Positions 22,886 through 36,800 are shown, numbered from the stretch's first letter. The stretch: 64,000 nt of DNA from Brasenia schreberi (GCA_036023115.1 JAYKKT010000041.1:3621501-3685500), one strand, 5' to 3'. Translations and numbers: made by a program. The notes: generated by a model from the sequence alone, not told the origin.

Positions 22886-23983
22886 GATTTCTAAATGTCT
22901 CTACATGTTATGAACGTAAAGTAATATAAACTAGGAAAACATCGGATGTATATAGGAATCAATGTCTTTTAAGATGTCCTTGGAGTGGGATCTTTTAGGA
23001 TTCATGTACAACGCACACCGATTACCTTACACACACTTCAGCGCCACAAACCCCACGCTCGGATGATCGTCCGCCGTTCCGCCCATCACCTTGACACACT
23101 TCCTCGTTATGCAAATGCCCCGGGGCCATGAATCTCAACGACTTCGCCCGGAGATTCCTTAGCGCGACGGCCTCCTCCTCGCTCTCCGCGATCTTCAGCC
23201 CTCTCTCGCTGAGATCCAAAACCTCGTTGAGGGATTTGATCGATTCCTCCCCGCCAGATGTCTCGTCTCTAGACAGCAGCTGCTTGCCGAAGCTAAGGTA
23301 CTGATCGCCGAGCACCCGGTGCTTCTCTGGATCACCAGCGACTAGGTTCTTCGTTCGGCCGAGCAACGCGAGTGCCAGAACGCGCCCGGATGGTGACTCA
23401 AACGCCGTTGCGGCCCGGGAGACATTTAGATCCAGAAGGAATCGGCGCTCCTCCTCGCCGGCGGCGGGTTCGACCCTGGCTGCAAGATCAGCGGCTCGAT
23501 CGAAGCACGCAGAGGCGAGGTCGAAGCGTTTCAGCCCGTGCCACAACACCCCAGTTTTGTGCAGGAACGAGGCCTCTTTAAGATTTGCGGAGGGAATTCC
23601 GGCGATGGCTCCGGCAGAGGTCAGAAGATCAGCGGCGATCTGCCAGAGCTTGGCGTGCTCCTCATGGAAGGACGGGCTGGGCTTCCCAGTTCCGGCAGTG
23701 TTGGCGAGGTCAACGCAGGCATTCCAGAGGCGGTAGCTGAGCTTCCAGAGACGGACCTTGACATTTTCCGGCAGCAGGGGAAGAGGGGAGAGGCGGGTAA
23801 GGGAGGCTCGGAGGGCGACGGAAAGCTCCGGCTGGAGGCTCTCCGGCGAGAGGAGCTCCACCTGATGGATGCACGACTCAACCGCGTCCATTATTTGGCC
23901 ATGCGTGGTCGTAGCGGCCTCGGTGGATTCTCCGGCAGGCGATCGCATTCTCGGCGGCATCCCCAGAATCCGCATTTTCGCTG

Positions 23984-24330
23984 ACTTCTCCTGACTCCTG
24001 CCTCCGTTGCACCAGTTTAGAGAGAGAGAGAGATTTTCCCGTTCGGCACCACTTGCGTGTTCTTCCCGCCCATTTTGTATGAGCTAACGGGCGAGGTTAG
24101 ATCAGGTGATGGGGGAGAACACGTGCCATTCGTGTCTTTCCAATTTCGACACGAGATGTAGAAGACATTGGCCCACACGAGTCCTCTCAAACTAACACGG
24201 AAAACCTTGGGTCTTAGTCAGGCTGACCTGCTCTTGTCGCACACAAACACGAAACTGAATTTGCCATATCCATTCACCCCAAGTAACATGAAAATTGTTG
24301 GGTGTGCTTTGTAAAAAAGACAGGAAAATA
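23984..24330. promoter_or_regulatory. Upstream region of the ZIP4 relic
   Basis: A GA-repeat tract (about 24018-24032) lies 45 bp upstream of the former ZIP4 start codon. It is the kind of GAGA/CT-rich leader sequence often found in plant 5' UTRs. No TATA box is evident. Low confidence as a functional promoter because the gene is broken. Confidence 0.3.
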
Positions 24331-24850
24331 TTAGAAAAGTGTCTTATTTTATTGAATATTAATTAAATAGTATAAATATTAGTTACATATTAAATATCAA
24401 CTAATGTTTAATGAATGTTAAGTATACCATTAATCACTATAATACTTTAATAATTATATAAATAGTTATATATTTAATATGAATATATCAATATATTTTT
24501 AATAAATATTAAGAAATATCTATTGAATACCAATTAATATCTATTTAATTAATTAGTATATTATTAATATATAGATATATACTAATTAATACATATGACC
24601 ATATTTATTTAACATATAATTATATATATACATATTAATTAATATAAGCTTATGTGGCAACTTTATATTTAAGATAAATTCACATGGCATAAGCACCACG
24701 TCAACATTTTCATGTAGATGTCATTTTAGCAAAGTTAATACTCTTATGAAAGAGATCAATTAAGCATGAAAACCTCAAATATCGATTTTAGCATTGAGAA
24801 GTTTAGATCCCAAGTGTCAAAACCAAAACCACAAGGTGCTTTTATTAAAT
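24330..24850. repeat. AT-rich dispersed repeat, copy 1
   Basis: A core of [17 protein letters not shown] words (24345-24640) is followed by a less AT-rich tail that includes CCACGTCAAC and TGTCAAAACCAAAACCACAAGG (near 24818). The tail and core are recognisably shared with 57380-58150, which ends TATCAAAACCAAAAACCACATG. It is non-coding. Confidence 0.6.
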
Positions 24851-24954
24851 TTTCTTTAAAAAAACAAGTACATAAAACAAACATGAACTAATTCTCTAGC
24901 ACATTCGTACCTATTCACCCAAAGCAACACAATGATGTCTTCTTTGCTCTCCAG

Positions 24955-25880
24955 CAAAGTCAACATGTTTGTTTATTGATGACATTATAGTGATGGGGGA
25001 TGATATGGAAGAAATACAAAGATTAAAGCTAATATTAAAGATCTCGGTAAGCTACATACTTTCTTGGTATAGAAGTGGCATATTCTGGTATCGATACCTT
25101 TTTGAGCCAAAGAAAATATACATTAAACCTATTACAAGAGACTAAGATACAGGAATGTAAGCCGATTTATAAACCTATGGATGTGAATCAAAAGCTACAG
25201 GTTGATGGAGGAGATAAGGTTGATGTAGTTAGATACCAATAGTTAGTTGGCAAATTGATATATCTAACAATTACACGTTCAGATATTGCTTATGTAGTAA
25301 AAATTGTAAATCGTTTTATACAAGCTCTTTCTAAGAATCATATGGATGCATTATTTCACATTCTTAGATATTTAAAACGTACACAAGGGCATGGGATAGT
25401 ATACAAAGTAAATGACTGCACTAAAATTGAAATTTATACAGATGTGGATTGGGCAGGTTGTAAAGAGGATATGAAATCTATTTCAGGATATGTGACTTTA
25501 GTGGAAGGCAACATTGTCTCTTGAAAAAACAAGAAACAATTAGTTTTGGCAAGATCTACAGCTGAAGCTGAATACAAGGTCATTGCTTCTAGTATTTGTG
25601 AGGGTAAGTGATTGTGATCATTATTGATGGAAATCGGGTAGAACATGGAAGAAACTATTTCAGTGTATTGTGATAGCAAGGCGACAATACAGATTGTCTC
25701 TAATCCAGTGTATCACAAAAGAACCAAACATATAGAAATTGACTGTCATTTTATCAGAGATTGTGTGAGTACATAAAAATTCAAACTTGAACATGTAAAG
25801 TAAGAAGATCAATGCGATGATATGTTGACTAAAGCACTTTTATTAGTATCACAATTAACATTTCTTCTAAAATTTTTATT
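24955..25880 (+). pseudogene. Copia RT-RNase H fragment
   Basis: Starts within the RT palm (LFIDDIIVMGDDMEEIQ from about 24970, the YVDD box read as FIDD) and continues through IYLTITRSDIAYVVKIVNRF (about 25258), RNase H YTDVDWAG (about 25435), TAEAEYK (about 25558) and [10 protein letters not shown] (about 25717). It ends with DMLTKAL near 25845. Stops replace codons near 25241, 25521 and 25610. It resembles the pol of the nested copia at 4001-9496 and is a 3' fragment with no LTR. Confidence 0.85.
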
Positions 25881-26039
25881 AAGGACCCCGTCTTGCAACA
25901 CACCTACCACCCTCTGGCCTCGTCATCTTCTACACATCGCGACGATGCAAATATTTGAACACTGTATACACCTGTTATAACCAGAACATAACTATTTCAA
26001 TGAAGCGGACCAAGTCTACATCTGCTCTAGAAGATGCAA

Positions 26040-26720
26040 TCCACAAATTACACCAAGGTATTTTGTCTTTAATATATTTTGTTAACTCATCTATAAAGAT
26101 AAATAAATAGCCTCAAGTTGATCATTCATGTAATATAATATTAACTTTAAATAAATTTCTTATTTTTTTTAGTTCTCTCACATGTTTGTGCACCATCATA
26201 TATGTCTATTATAATATTGATTTATATCAATGAAATACTTTTATTTTTCAAAGTTCTTCAAAGAATATCTTGACACGTTATCATAAGCATTTTTTTTAAA
26301 TCAACAAAAATCATTTAAAAGTTTTTTTTGCTCTAAAATATTTTCATAGAATGTCTCAATAAATAAATAATCTCCATAGTAGATCTCCGGAACATGAAAG
26401 CTAATTTGATTCTCTATTCTCTATTGTACTCATTACTTTGACGCAACCTACATTCGATAATTATTTATCATAGTTTTATAATATGACACATTAATTTGAT
26501 ATTTCAATAATTTACATAATGCTTAATGTCTCCATTGTTCATATATATATATGATATAATTGTATTCTTCTTTTATTCCTCAAGCATCTTTTGATTTTTT
26601 ATAATACTCATTTCATCTATCAAAATATTCTTTGATCTTACAAATCTACTAACTTTTAAGCATTGAAGAGTTCCTTTAACTTCATTCTTATATAGAGAAT
26701 ACGTTGATAAAACTTTCGTG
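26040..26720 (-). mobile_element. Old RTE LINE RT fragment
   Basis: The nucleotide order follows the RT part of the other LINEs on the minus strand: ACACCAAGGTA with TTTTGTTAACTCATC near 26050, GCACCATCATATATGTC near 26190, TTTTGCTCTAAAAT near 26328, and CATTCGATAATT near 26450. There are many substitutions and no open frame. It starts about 160 bp after the copia fragment. Confidence 0.7.
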
Positions 26721-26752
26721 CTTACTAAATCTAACACTTAGAGCTACCTCAC

Positions 26753-26755
<3 letters not shown>

Positions 26756-26833
<78 letters not shown>
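26756..26833. repeat. Compound microsatellite (TA)n(GA)n
   Basis: About 20 TA units (26756-26794) run directly into about 19 GA units (26795-26833). Short reading frames over it (repeated Tyr-Ile or Ser-Leu) are artefacts. Confidence 0.95.
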
Positions 26834-26835
<2 letters not shown>

Positions 26836-26889
26836 AAAATTGCATATGACATCCACGTCGCGTTGACTGCAAGTTCCATGCGGTTTTCC

Positions 26890-27807
26890 CGGTAAGGCAA
26901 AGTGCCGCAGCTCAGAAATTACAAATCACCTGAGTGAACGACGAAGGAAGCGGAGCCAACAACCTCGAGTCGGGCCAGTATAGAGACCAACATTGCCTAG
27001 TCTGATTCTAATATGTTCACAGCAAAAAGATGCAATCCAGTCAAACAGCCATAACTCAGCTTGCAAAGATGAGCGAGCACCACTCCATGTTATGCACGAA
27101 TCGATTCTCCTAACTTATTGCAGATGATCCCACCGCATCCAGCCTGCCCCGGGCAAGGCCCGAAGTCTTTCTCTGTTTCTAAGCTTTGTTCGGAGCCCCG
27201 TCAAAACCAGTACCGAGGGTCTTGCTTCTGGCAGAGGCTGATCAAGAAAGGCTTACCTTCTGGATTATATCAACGGCTCAACACAGGCTTTGGACGAGAG
27301 TAGATCAAACGAAGAAGAAACAATAACAGCATGCAGGAACATGAGCAACAAATACAAGAAAAGCGAGACATTTAGTAACAAAGCACCTCTTTCAATTTTT
27401 AGTATAGCTCAAAGCAAATGGGCCATAATACTCGTCGTTCACCTCCTTTTTTTTACCTCTTTGCTAATCTGAAGTTCCATGGATACATAAATGAGGTACA
27501 ATCCCACACTTTTGTCTAATTTGTACATTAAATAAGACAAATGCAACCCCACTCCCACCAAGAACCCCAAAACCCCCCGACTAGGAAAACCCAAAATCTT
27601 CCGAGAACAGCCAACTAACAAAGGGGAAAACTAATATGTATCGATAGCTTCAAAAACCATGCTATCACTAGGGCATGCTCACGGACACACCCATGCCCAC
27701 GTGTGTGCACACACGTGCACGCACACACACACACACACACAGCGTTTCCTGCTTTCAGTCTGCAATCAGATCAGATGCAACCGAAGTCCAGGAACGTGTA
27801 CCATTAA
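26890..27807 (-). other. Downstream flank and 3' UTR of LARP6
   Basis: No gene is recognised. A CA-repeat run (about 27719-27741) and ACACGTG-containing sequence (about 27697-27720) lie within 110 bp of the LARP6 stop codon and are probably in its 3' UTR. The rest holds short frames without motifs. Confidence 0.4.
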
Positions 27808-30800
27808 TCACTCAGTACCAGCAGCCAATGGTTTTCCACGACCCATTGTGAAACCTCTAGTCCCGTCTGGCATCCTTGGTCCAGGCAGATGCTTGGCGGA
27901 TGTAGCCTGGTCATTCTGCAAAAGGCCGGTGGCACTTGAAGAAGGTGGGACAATAGGGTGGCTCCCACGGTTGTGGTACAGAGGATTGCCTCGACCTCGC
28001 CCTTTGCCTCGCCCCCGGCCCTTGCCTCTTTTTCCACCACCTTCCTTGTCATTGTGAGCTTCATCACCCTGCTTAGCCAGGGAAAATAAAAGTCGAAACG
28101 CTTAGAGACTTTCCACCATAAAATCTAAAAAGGAATCAACAGAGAAACAACTGAAATGCTGGTTAAGATCCATCTAATTCTATTTTACTGGTATAATCTT
28201 GAATATTGCCCCTATTTTGCTACCGAAAAAGTTGCTAAGGAAGTCTAGTCTAATCACCAAACCTCCATGCCCAGCAGGAGATAGACTTCTTACAAATAAT
28301 TGCGATGCAAATCAGATGCGCACGCACACACAGGTTCATTAGAGTATTGTTTGGTATGTGGACTGCAGGTGAATACATATTGTACGATAACAGTTCCATT
28401 GAAGGACACTTCAATATTGTAGCACGGCATTAAGCATTACAAAGATGATCTCTATAATACCATAGGAAACCGATCGCCAGATAATCCATAAAAAAGAAAA
28501 GGAAAGAAAATCAAGAAGCAGCATTTCCTGTTTGGCAATGCCAAAATGGCAACACAAATCCATAAATAGTATCTAAAAATTCTTAAGTACTTTCATCCTG
28601 TTTCCCACACAGGAACTACGACAAGCCTTTGTATATTAGACAACCTGAAAATGATGAAAACATCATTCTTCAAATACATCTAAGATCATGCTCCTCACAA
28701 GATTGGTTCTCGAGTATGGGAAGGAAGAATGCTGCAGCTATTTGGTACCCTAGACTAACCAAGTTATGTTATACAAACACTTCTCCAAAATGGCATTATT
28801 AACAAGAAACTCCATACCGTTTGATCCACATTGTCCACACAAGTATGGAGTTATGAATACTTAATTTATATTGCTTGATGATTAACTGCCTAACACTTCT
28901 CGGTATTTCTTTGTGTGACCACTCATCCATCTCAACATCTTCATTTCTGCTACAAATATCTTTTGCACATATTGATGATTAATGGCCCAACACTCGGAAC
29001 CATAAAACATAATAGGTCTAATTGTTGATCTATAATATTTACCTTTTAACTTTAATGGTATCTTCTTATTACACATAATATGCCCCTCTCCATTTTAACC
29101 AACCGTTCTATGTATAGCATCTCCATCAATTTTTCAATCACTTTGAAAATTTGACCCTAGGTATTTAAAACCTTCCTTGTGAGGGATGCATTATGTGTCA
29201 ATCTTAATTTTTATGTCCTCTTAAGTACCCAAATGATCAAACTTACATTCCATATATTCTTTCTTTGTTCTACTAAGTCAGAAGCCTTTACTTTCTATCA
29301 TTTCTCTCTCCAGTTCCAATTTCCTATTAATGTTTTCCTTAGAGTCATCCACCAACACATGTAAATAATATGCACCAAGGTACTTTACCTTGAATATATT
29401 TTGTTAACTCATAAATGACCAATATAAAAACCCAATATTAACTTCAAAAGAGTTTGTCACTCCTTCATGAGTCCTCACATAAGTGTTTGCACCATCATGC
29501 ATGTCTCTTATAAGATTTATGTATGTAAATGGGATACCTCTCTTTTCCAAAGTTCTCCAAAGAACATCTCTTGACACTCTATCGTAAGCTTTTTCTAGAT
29601 CAATAAATATCATGTGTAGGTCTTTCTTTTTTGCTCTAAAATGTTACATAAGATGTCTCAATAGGTGAATCACCTCAATAGTAGATCTATCGGGCATGAA
29701 TCCAAATTAGTTATCTATTGTATTCGATACTTGTCTTAACCTACGTTCGATAATTCTTTCTCATAATTTCATAGCATGACTCATTAACTTGATACCTCGA
29801 TAATTCGAACAATTCCGAATATCTCCCTTATTCTTATATATGAGTATAAGTGTACTCGCCCTCCATTCCAGAGGCATCTTTTGTGTTCTCTATATTTTAT
29901 TAAATAATCTTGTGAGCCAAGTGAGCCCCACCTCCTAGAATTTTTCATACTTGTATAAGAATATTGTCTGGTCCTACCGATTTACCACCCTTCATATATT
30001 TAAAAGTCTCATTGACTTCATTCTTTTGAATACGCTAATAGAAATTGCGGTTTATTTACTTTTCTGATTTGACTAACTTTCCTAAGTTAATACTAACATA
30101 TGTATTTTTATAAAAAAGCTTATACAAATAATTTTTTCATCTATGTTTGATATCATCATTTGCCACTAGAATCTTCTAGTCATTATCTTTGATACATCTA
30201 ACAAAAGTAAGATCCTTAGTTTTCTTATCTCTAACTTTAACTATCCTAAAAATATCTTTTTCACCTTCTTTTGAGTTAAGCTTTTATACAAATCCTCCAA
30301 AATTTTGTTGCTTCACTACAATCTTTTTTGCTTTCTTATAAGCCTCTAAAGTTTCACTATCTTCTTAGAATAATGTAATTTCTAATATGCCTTCTTTGCT
30401 TTGCTTTTATCTTACACCACTTCACTCCACCACCAAGCTTCTTTTTGTACCGATACGTCTCTCTTAAATATGCCTAACACATCTTTTGTCACTTCCCTCA
30501 TATGAAGTCATATTTTTCCACATATGAGAAGGTATACCTATAAAATTCCAAACATCTCCTTGGAAATTTTTTTGTTCAAATATATTTGTTTTCTAACATT
30601 TGAGGTTCCACCATCTAGTCTGAATAGCTCTATACACCCTATTCTTCTTTGTCCACTTTTTTTACCAATAAATCCATTAATAAAGTCGATGTTGAGTAGT
30701 TAAGCTTCCCCCTAGAATTACCTTGCAATCTTTACGACGCGATCTTTCTTTTTTCTTGCAAAAAAATAATCAATTTGTGTTTGTGATAAGTCACTCTAAT

Positions 30801-33800
30801 AAGTAATTAAATGTTCTATCTCATTTTTTGAAAATTGTATTGGCTATAAAGAGATCAAAAGCCATAGCAAAATTTAAAATCTCCATACCCTCCTTATTTA
30901 TATTCCAAAACCATAGTTTTTATGAATACCTTGATATCCTAATATGCATCTTTACCAACATGTCCATTTAAGTCTCCTCCTAAACAAATCATCTCTCTTT
31001 ATAGAATTCTTTGAATTACCTGATCTAACTCTTCCAAAAAAGCCTTTTTTATACTATCTTCTAATCCTAATTGGGGTGCATAAGCACAAACTATATTCAA
31101 AGCCTCTACTACAAACAACAACAACTAAGCCTTTTCCCATACTAGATGGGGTCGACTACATGGATTCTTTGTTTTCACAGATCCCTATCGTGTGCCATGT
31201 TAGCAGATAACTCACAATAAGCTAGATCATTTTTTATTGTTTCTTTCCAACACTTTTGTAGCCGTCCTCTACCTCTTTTAGTACTTTCCAAATTTAGTTT
31301 TTCTAACCTTCTTACGGGTTCTTCTTTTGATCTTCTTTCTATATGTCCAAACCATCTTAAACGATATTCTCTCATTTTATCCTCTATTCATGTCACTCCT
31401 AATTTGTTTCTAATAACCTCATTATGTATATGGTCTTTTCTTGTATGACCACTCATCCATCTCACCATCTTCATTTCTGTCACAGACATCTTTTGTACAT
31501 GTTGATGATTAACTGTCCAACACTCAGAACCATAAAACATGGCAGGCCTAATTGCTGCTCTATAATATTTACCTTTTAACTTTAATGGTATCTTCTTATC
31601 ACAAAGAATACCTGATGCTCCTCTCCATTTTAACCAACCAGCATTAATTCTATGCGTAACATCTCCATCAATTCTTCCATCACTCTGAAAAATTCACCCT
31701 AGGTATTTAAAACTTTCCTTTGGGGGATGCAATGCATGCCAATTTTAATTTTTATGTCCTCTGAGGTAACCAAATGATTAAACTTACATTCCATATATTC
31801 TGTCTTTATTCTACTAAGTCGGAGGCCTTTGCTTTCTAATGTTTCTCTCCATAGTTCCAATTTTCTATTAACTTTTTCCTTAGACTCCTCCACTAATACA
31901 ATGTCATCTGCATATAACATACACCAAGGTACTTCATCTTGAATATGTTTTGTTAACTCATCCATCACCATTATAAATAAGTATGAACTTAAAGTTGCTC
32001 CTTGATGTAACCCAATATTAACTTCAAAGAAGTTTGTCATTCCTTCATGAGTCCTCACCACTATAAATAAGTATGTTAATGGGATACCTCTTTTTTTCAA
32101 AGTTCTCCAAAGAACCTCCCTCGGTACCCTATCATAAGCTTTTTCTAAATCAATAAATATCATGTGAAGGTTTTTCTTTTTTGCTCTAAAATGTTCCATA
32201 AGACGTCTCAAAAGGTGAATCGCTTCAATAGTAGATCTACTTGGCATGAATCCAAATTGGTTCTCTGTTGTACTTGATACTTGTCTTAACCTACGTTTGA
32301 TAATTCTTTCCCATAATTTCATAGTATGGCTCATTAACTTGATACCTCGATAATTCGCACAATTTTGAATGTCTCCCTTTTTCTTATATATGGGTATAAG
32401 TGTACTTGCTCTCCATTCCTCGGGCATCTTTTGGTTTTTCCATATTTCATTAAATAGTCTTGTGAGCCAAGTGATTCCTATGTCTCCTAGTATTTTCCAA
32501 ACTTCTATAGGAATATTATTGGTCCTACCGATTTACCACCCTTCATATGTTTAAGAGCTTATTTTCTGATTTGTTAACTCTCCTAAGCTAATACTAACAT
32601 CTTTATTTTCATTAAAAAGCTTATAAAAATAGTTTTTTCATCTATTTCTTATATCATCATTTCCCACTAGAATTTTTTCATCATCATCTCCGATGCATTT
32701 AACATAATTAAGATCTTTAGTTTTCTTATCTCTAGCCCCAGCTATCCTAAAAATATCTCTTTCACCCTCTTTTGAGTTGAGTTTTTTATATAGATCCTCC
32801 CAAATTTTAGCTTTTGCTTCACTCACGGCCTTTTTCGCTTCCTTCTTTGCTTTCTTATAAGCCTCTAAAGTTTCACTAGTTTTCTTAACATAATGTAATT
32901 TGTACTTTGTAGCATGCCCTCTTTGCCTTGATTTTATTTTGCACTACTTCACTCCACCACCAAGCTTCTTTTTGTACCCTTAGATACACCTAACACATCT
33001 TTCGCCACTTTCCTAATATGTATAGCCATATTGTTCCACATATCACAGGGTGTACCAACATAATTCCAAACATCTCCTTGAAGGACTTTCTGTTTAAATA
33101 TATCTTCTTTCTCGCTTTTGAGGTTCCACCATTTAGTCTGAATAGCTCGATGCACTCTTTTCTTCTTTGTCCATTTTTTTATTTGTAAATCCATAACTAA
33201 AAGTCGATGTTGGGTGGTTAAGCTTTCTCCTGGAATTACCTTGCAATCTTTAAAACACGCTCTATCTTTCTTTCTACAAATAAAGTAATCAATTTGTGTT
33301 TGTGATAAGCCACTCTTATAAGTAATTAAATGTTCATCTCGTTTTTTGAAGATTGTATTGACTATAAAGAGATTAAATGCCATAGCAAAATTTTAAATAT
33401 CCCTACCTTCCTCATTTATATCCCCAAAACCAAAGTTTCCATGAATCCCTTGATATCCTAATGCCTCTTTACTGACATGTCCATTTAAGTCTCCTCCTAA
33501 ACAAATCATCTCCCTTTGTGGAATCTTTTGAATCACCTTATCTAACTCTTCCCAAAAAGTTGTCTTTATACTATCTTCTAGTCCTACTTGGAGTACGTAA
33601 GAACACACTATATTCAAAATCTCTGCTCCTAACACTAATTTCAATGTCATGATTCGGTCACCATATCATTGTATGTCTACTACACTATCCTTTAAATATT
33701 TATTTATGATAATACCAACTCCGTTTCGAGCCTTTTCTTTACCTAAGTACCATAATTTAAAACTTATATCCTCTATCTCCTTTGATTTTTCTCCAACCCA

Positions 33801-36800
33801 TTTTGTCTCTTGTAAACATAGAATATGAATCTTTCTCCGAATCATAGTATCTACCATCTCCATTAGCTTATCGGATAATGTTCCGATATTCGAAGAACCA
33901 ATACGAATCTTATTATCTAGGACTAGTTTCCTTACCCCCCGCATCCGTCCACAATCAAAATACGAAGACCCTCTCTAAAAATTATTCACTACAATCGGGC
34001 GGTAATGTAGCGGGACTAACTTCTTTACCCACACCCGTTCATGATGTGGGAACCCTCTCTGCAATTGATTCACTACATTCGGGCAAAAATATAGTGGCCC
34101 TTGCTTACTTATTACTGCATTCGAGCTCTACAGCACGTCGCTAGGCGGGGACGCCCCAAAGCAATGCTCATAATTTTTGTAATCCATGTTATAAAAATCT
34201 CTATGTCATCATATTTAAAACCTCTACTCCTAACACTAATTTCACAATCATAATTTGGTCACCATATCATCATATGTCTCTTACACTATCCTTTAAATCT
34301 TTATTTATAATAATACCAACTCCATTCTGAGCCTTTTCCTTTCTCGAGTACCATAATTTAAAACATGTATTCTCAATCTCCTTTATTTTTTCTCCAACCC
34401 ACTTTGTCTCGTGTAAACATAAAATGTGAATCTTTCTCCAAATCTTAGTATCTACTACCTTTATTAATTTAGCGGTCAATGTTCCAATATTCTAAGTACC
34501 AATACAAATCTTATTATCTAGGTCTTCGCTTCCTTACTCCCCTCACCCATTCATTGTGGAAATGTGAAGACTCTTGTTGTAACTTGTTCATTTCATTAAT
34601 TGACTGATAAAATTATTTGTTCCAACTATTATCAATAATCCTCAGCACGAGTACATAATCACTCTTTCTTCCATTAAAATTAGACTTAAAGGACGGTCTT
34701 ATCTAATAATTTCTCTCTCAACTGATTACAAGATGACATCTTATACCCTGAACCAATGTTAGTAATGGAATTTGTCATTGCTTGAAAATGAATGAAATTT
34801 GTTAAATTAAATGAAATACATGTAAGAACAAGGGAGACATTCAAAATTGTGTGAATTATCGAGGTATCAAGTTAATGAGCCATACTATGAAATTATGGGA
34901 AAGAATTATCAAATGTAAGTTAAGACAAGTATCAAGTACAACAGAGAACCAATTTGAATTTATGCCAGGCAGATCTACTATTGAAGCGATTCACCTTTTG
35001 AGACGTCTTATGGAACATTTTAGAGCAAAAAAGACCTTTACATGATATTTATTGATAAAGAAAAAGCTTACGATAGGGTACCGAGAGAGGTTCTTTGGAA
35101 AACTTTGAAAAAAAGAGGTATCCCATTGACATCCATTAACCTTATAAGAGACATGTATGATGGTGCAAAAACATGTGTGAGGACTCATGAAGGAATGACA
35201 AACTTCTTGGAAGTTAATATTGGGTTACATCAAGGATCAACTTTAAGTCCATACTTATTAATAATGGTGATCGATGAGTTAACAAAACATATTCAAGATG
35301 AAGTACCTTGGTGTATGTTATTTGCATATGACATTGTATTAGTGGAGGAATCTAAGGAAAAAGTTAATAGAAAATTGGAACTATGGAGAGAAACATTAGA
35401 AAGCAAAGACCTCCGACTTAGTAGAACAAAGACAGAATATATGGAATGTAAGTTTGTTCATTTGGTTACCTCGGAGGACATAAAAATTAAAATTAGCACA
35501 CATTGCATCCCCCAAAAGGAAAGTTTTAAATACCTAGGGTGAATTTTTCAGAGTCATGGAAGAATTGATGGAGATGTTATGCATAGAATTAATGCTGGTT
35601 GGTTAAAATGGAGAGGAGCATCAGTAATTCTTTGTGATAAGAAGATACCATTAAAGTTACAAGATAAATATTATAGAGTAGCAATTAGGCCTGCCATGTT
35701 TTATGGTTCTGAGTGTTGTATAGTTAATCATCAACATGTACAAAAGATGTCTGTGACAGAAATGAAGATGTTGAGATGGATGAGTGGTCATATAAGAAAA
35801 GACCGTATACATAATGAGGTTATTAGAAACAAATTAGGGGTGACACCAATAGAGGATAAAATGAGAGAATATCGTTTAAGATGATTTGGATATATAGAAA
35901 GAAGATCAAAAGAAGAACCTGTAAGAAGGTATGAAAAACTAAATTTGGAAAGTATTAAAAGAGGTAGAGGACGACCACAAAAGTGTCGAAAAGAAACAAT
36001 AAAGAATGATCTATCTTATTAAGTTAACTGCTAACATGGCACAAGATAGGGATATGTGGAAACAAAGAATCCATGTAGCCGACCCCGTCTAGAATGGGAA
36101 AAGGCTTAGTTGTTGTTGTTGTAAATGAAATGCATGTATCATAAAATCATCTCCCCACTATAAGGTCTACCTAGTCATGCAATTGCTCTGCAGTCATACC
36201 AGCACAAATTCTAAGTTGAGCACCAAGTAGCACTAGGTGTAGTACTAGGAGGAAAAACGACTGCATACCAGAATGAGATCTTCCTCTAGCCCTTCCTCTT
36301 CTACCACATGGAACCTCTTCAACAACCCTTTTTTCCTTGGTTGGGAGTTGAAAACTACTAATATTAACCTCTGTCCTACCATAAGAAAAGCTCTTAATAA
36401 ATTACCATCAACTTCATAAATCTCAATCTTGACTTCATAAACTACCAAAACTTCGAGTTTGTCCAATAATGTCCAATAACTAGTACAATTTGGGCGAGAT
36501 CCTAGGGTCTGCAACAAAGCAAAGGACAATTAAATGTAATGCTTCTAGGGTGCATGAGAGCACGCTTTCTTAAAGAAGATCTAAAAATAAATGTTTTAAA
36601 AAGGTAGGGAACTGTAGATGTTGGAAGAAGAAATTATAAGACCAGTGCCAAGAGTTCGGACTCACCTAGCTCTATTATTGAAAATACTATCAAGTTAACT
36701 ACACATGCTTGTAAAGAGAATCTCCCCAACATTCTGTTCAACAACAACAACTAAGCCTTTTCCCATACTAGACGGGGTCGGCTACATGGATCCCCAACAT

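Larger units (their letters stand above)
18427..23975 (-). pseudogene. ZIP4: ZIP4/SPO22 meiotic TPR protein, disabled copy
   Basis: The N-terminal exon (23975 to about 23025) starts MRILGMPPRM and carries the family signature KVRLWKLSYRLWNACVDLAN and TGVLWHGLKRFDLASACFDR. A middle relic (about 20960-20790) reads SELVSKEKVVELF then DCTVMHALL followed by a stop where family members have Trp-Asn. The last exon (19070-18427) reads ATSNKRF, then ESNFIFLYTFNNYELR, and near the end GEYLVQEAKWLSTTAWNR and KWMKMGLELAKVVPEM. ZIP4 is a TPR scaffold for class I crossovers, normally about 940 residues. Lesions are a likely 17-nt deletion with frame change near 23105, the middle stop, a frame change near 18880, and most of the central region missing, with LINE and gag debris in between. 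The N-terminal frame is otherwise long and clean, so the loss may be fairly recent. Confidence 0.75.

Noticed and set aside
23538..23984. Plus-strand frame of 148 residues
   Set aside because: Shadow of the GC-rich ZIP4 first exon, which has clear family similarity on the minus strand.
27659..28057. Plus-strand frame of 132 residues with Pro/Arg-rich end
   Set aside because: It is antisense to the LARP6 last exon, whose minus-strand frame matches the SUZ-C end of the family. The plus-strand frame is a shadow.
36245..36529. Minus-strand frame of 94 residues in LARP6 intron 9
   Set aside because: No family motif, no splice context, and not conserved in any neighbouring copy. Likely chance.
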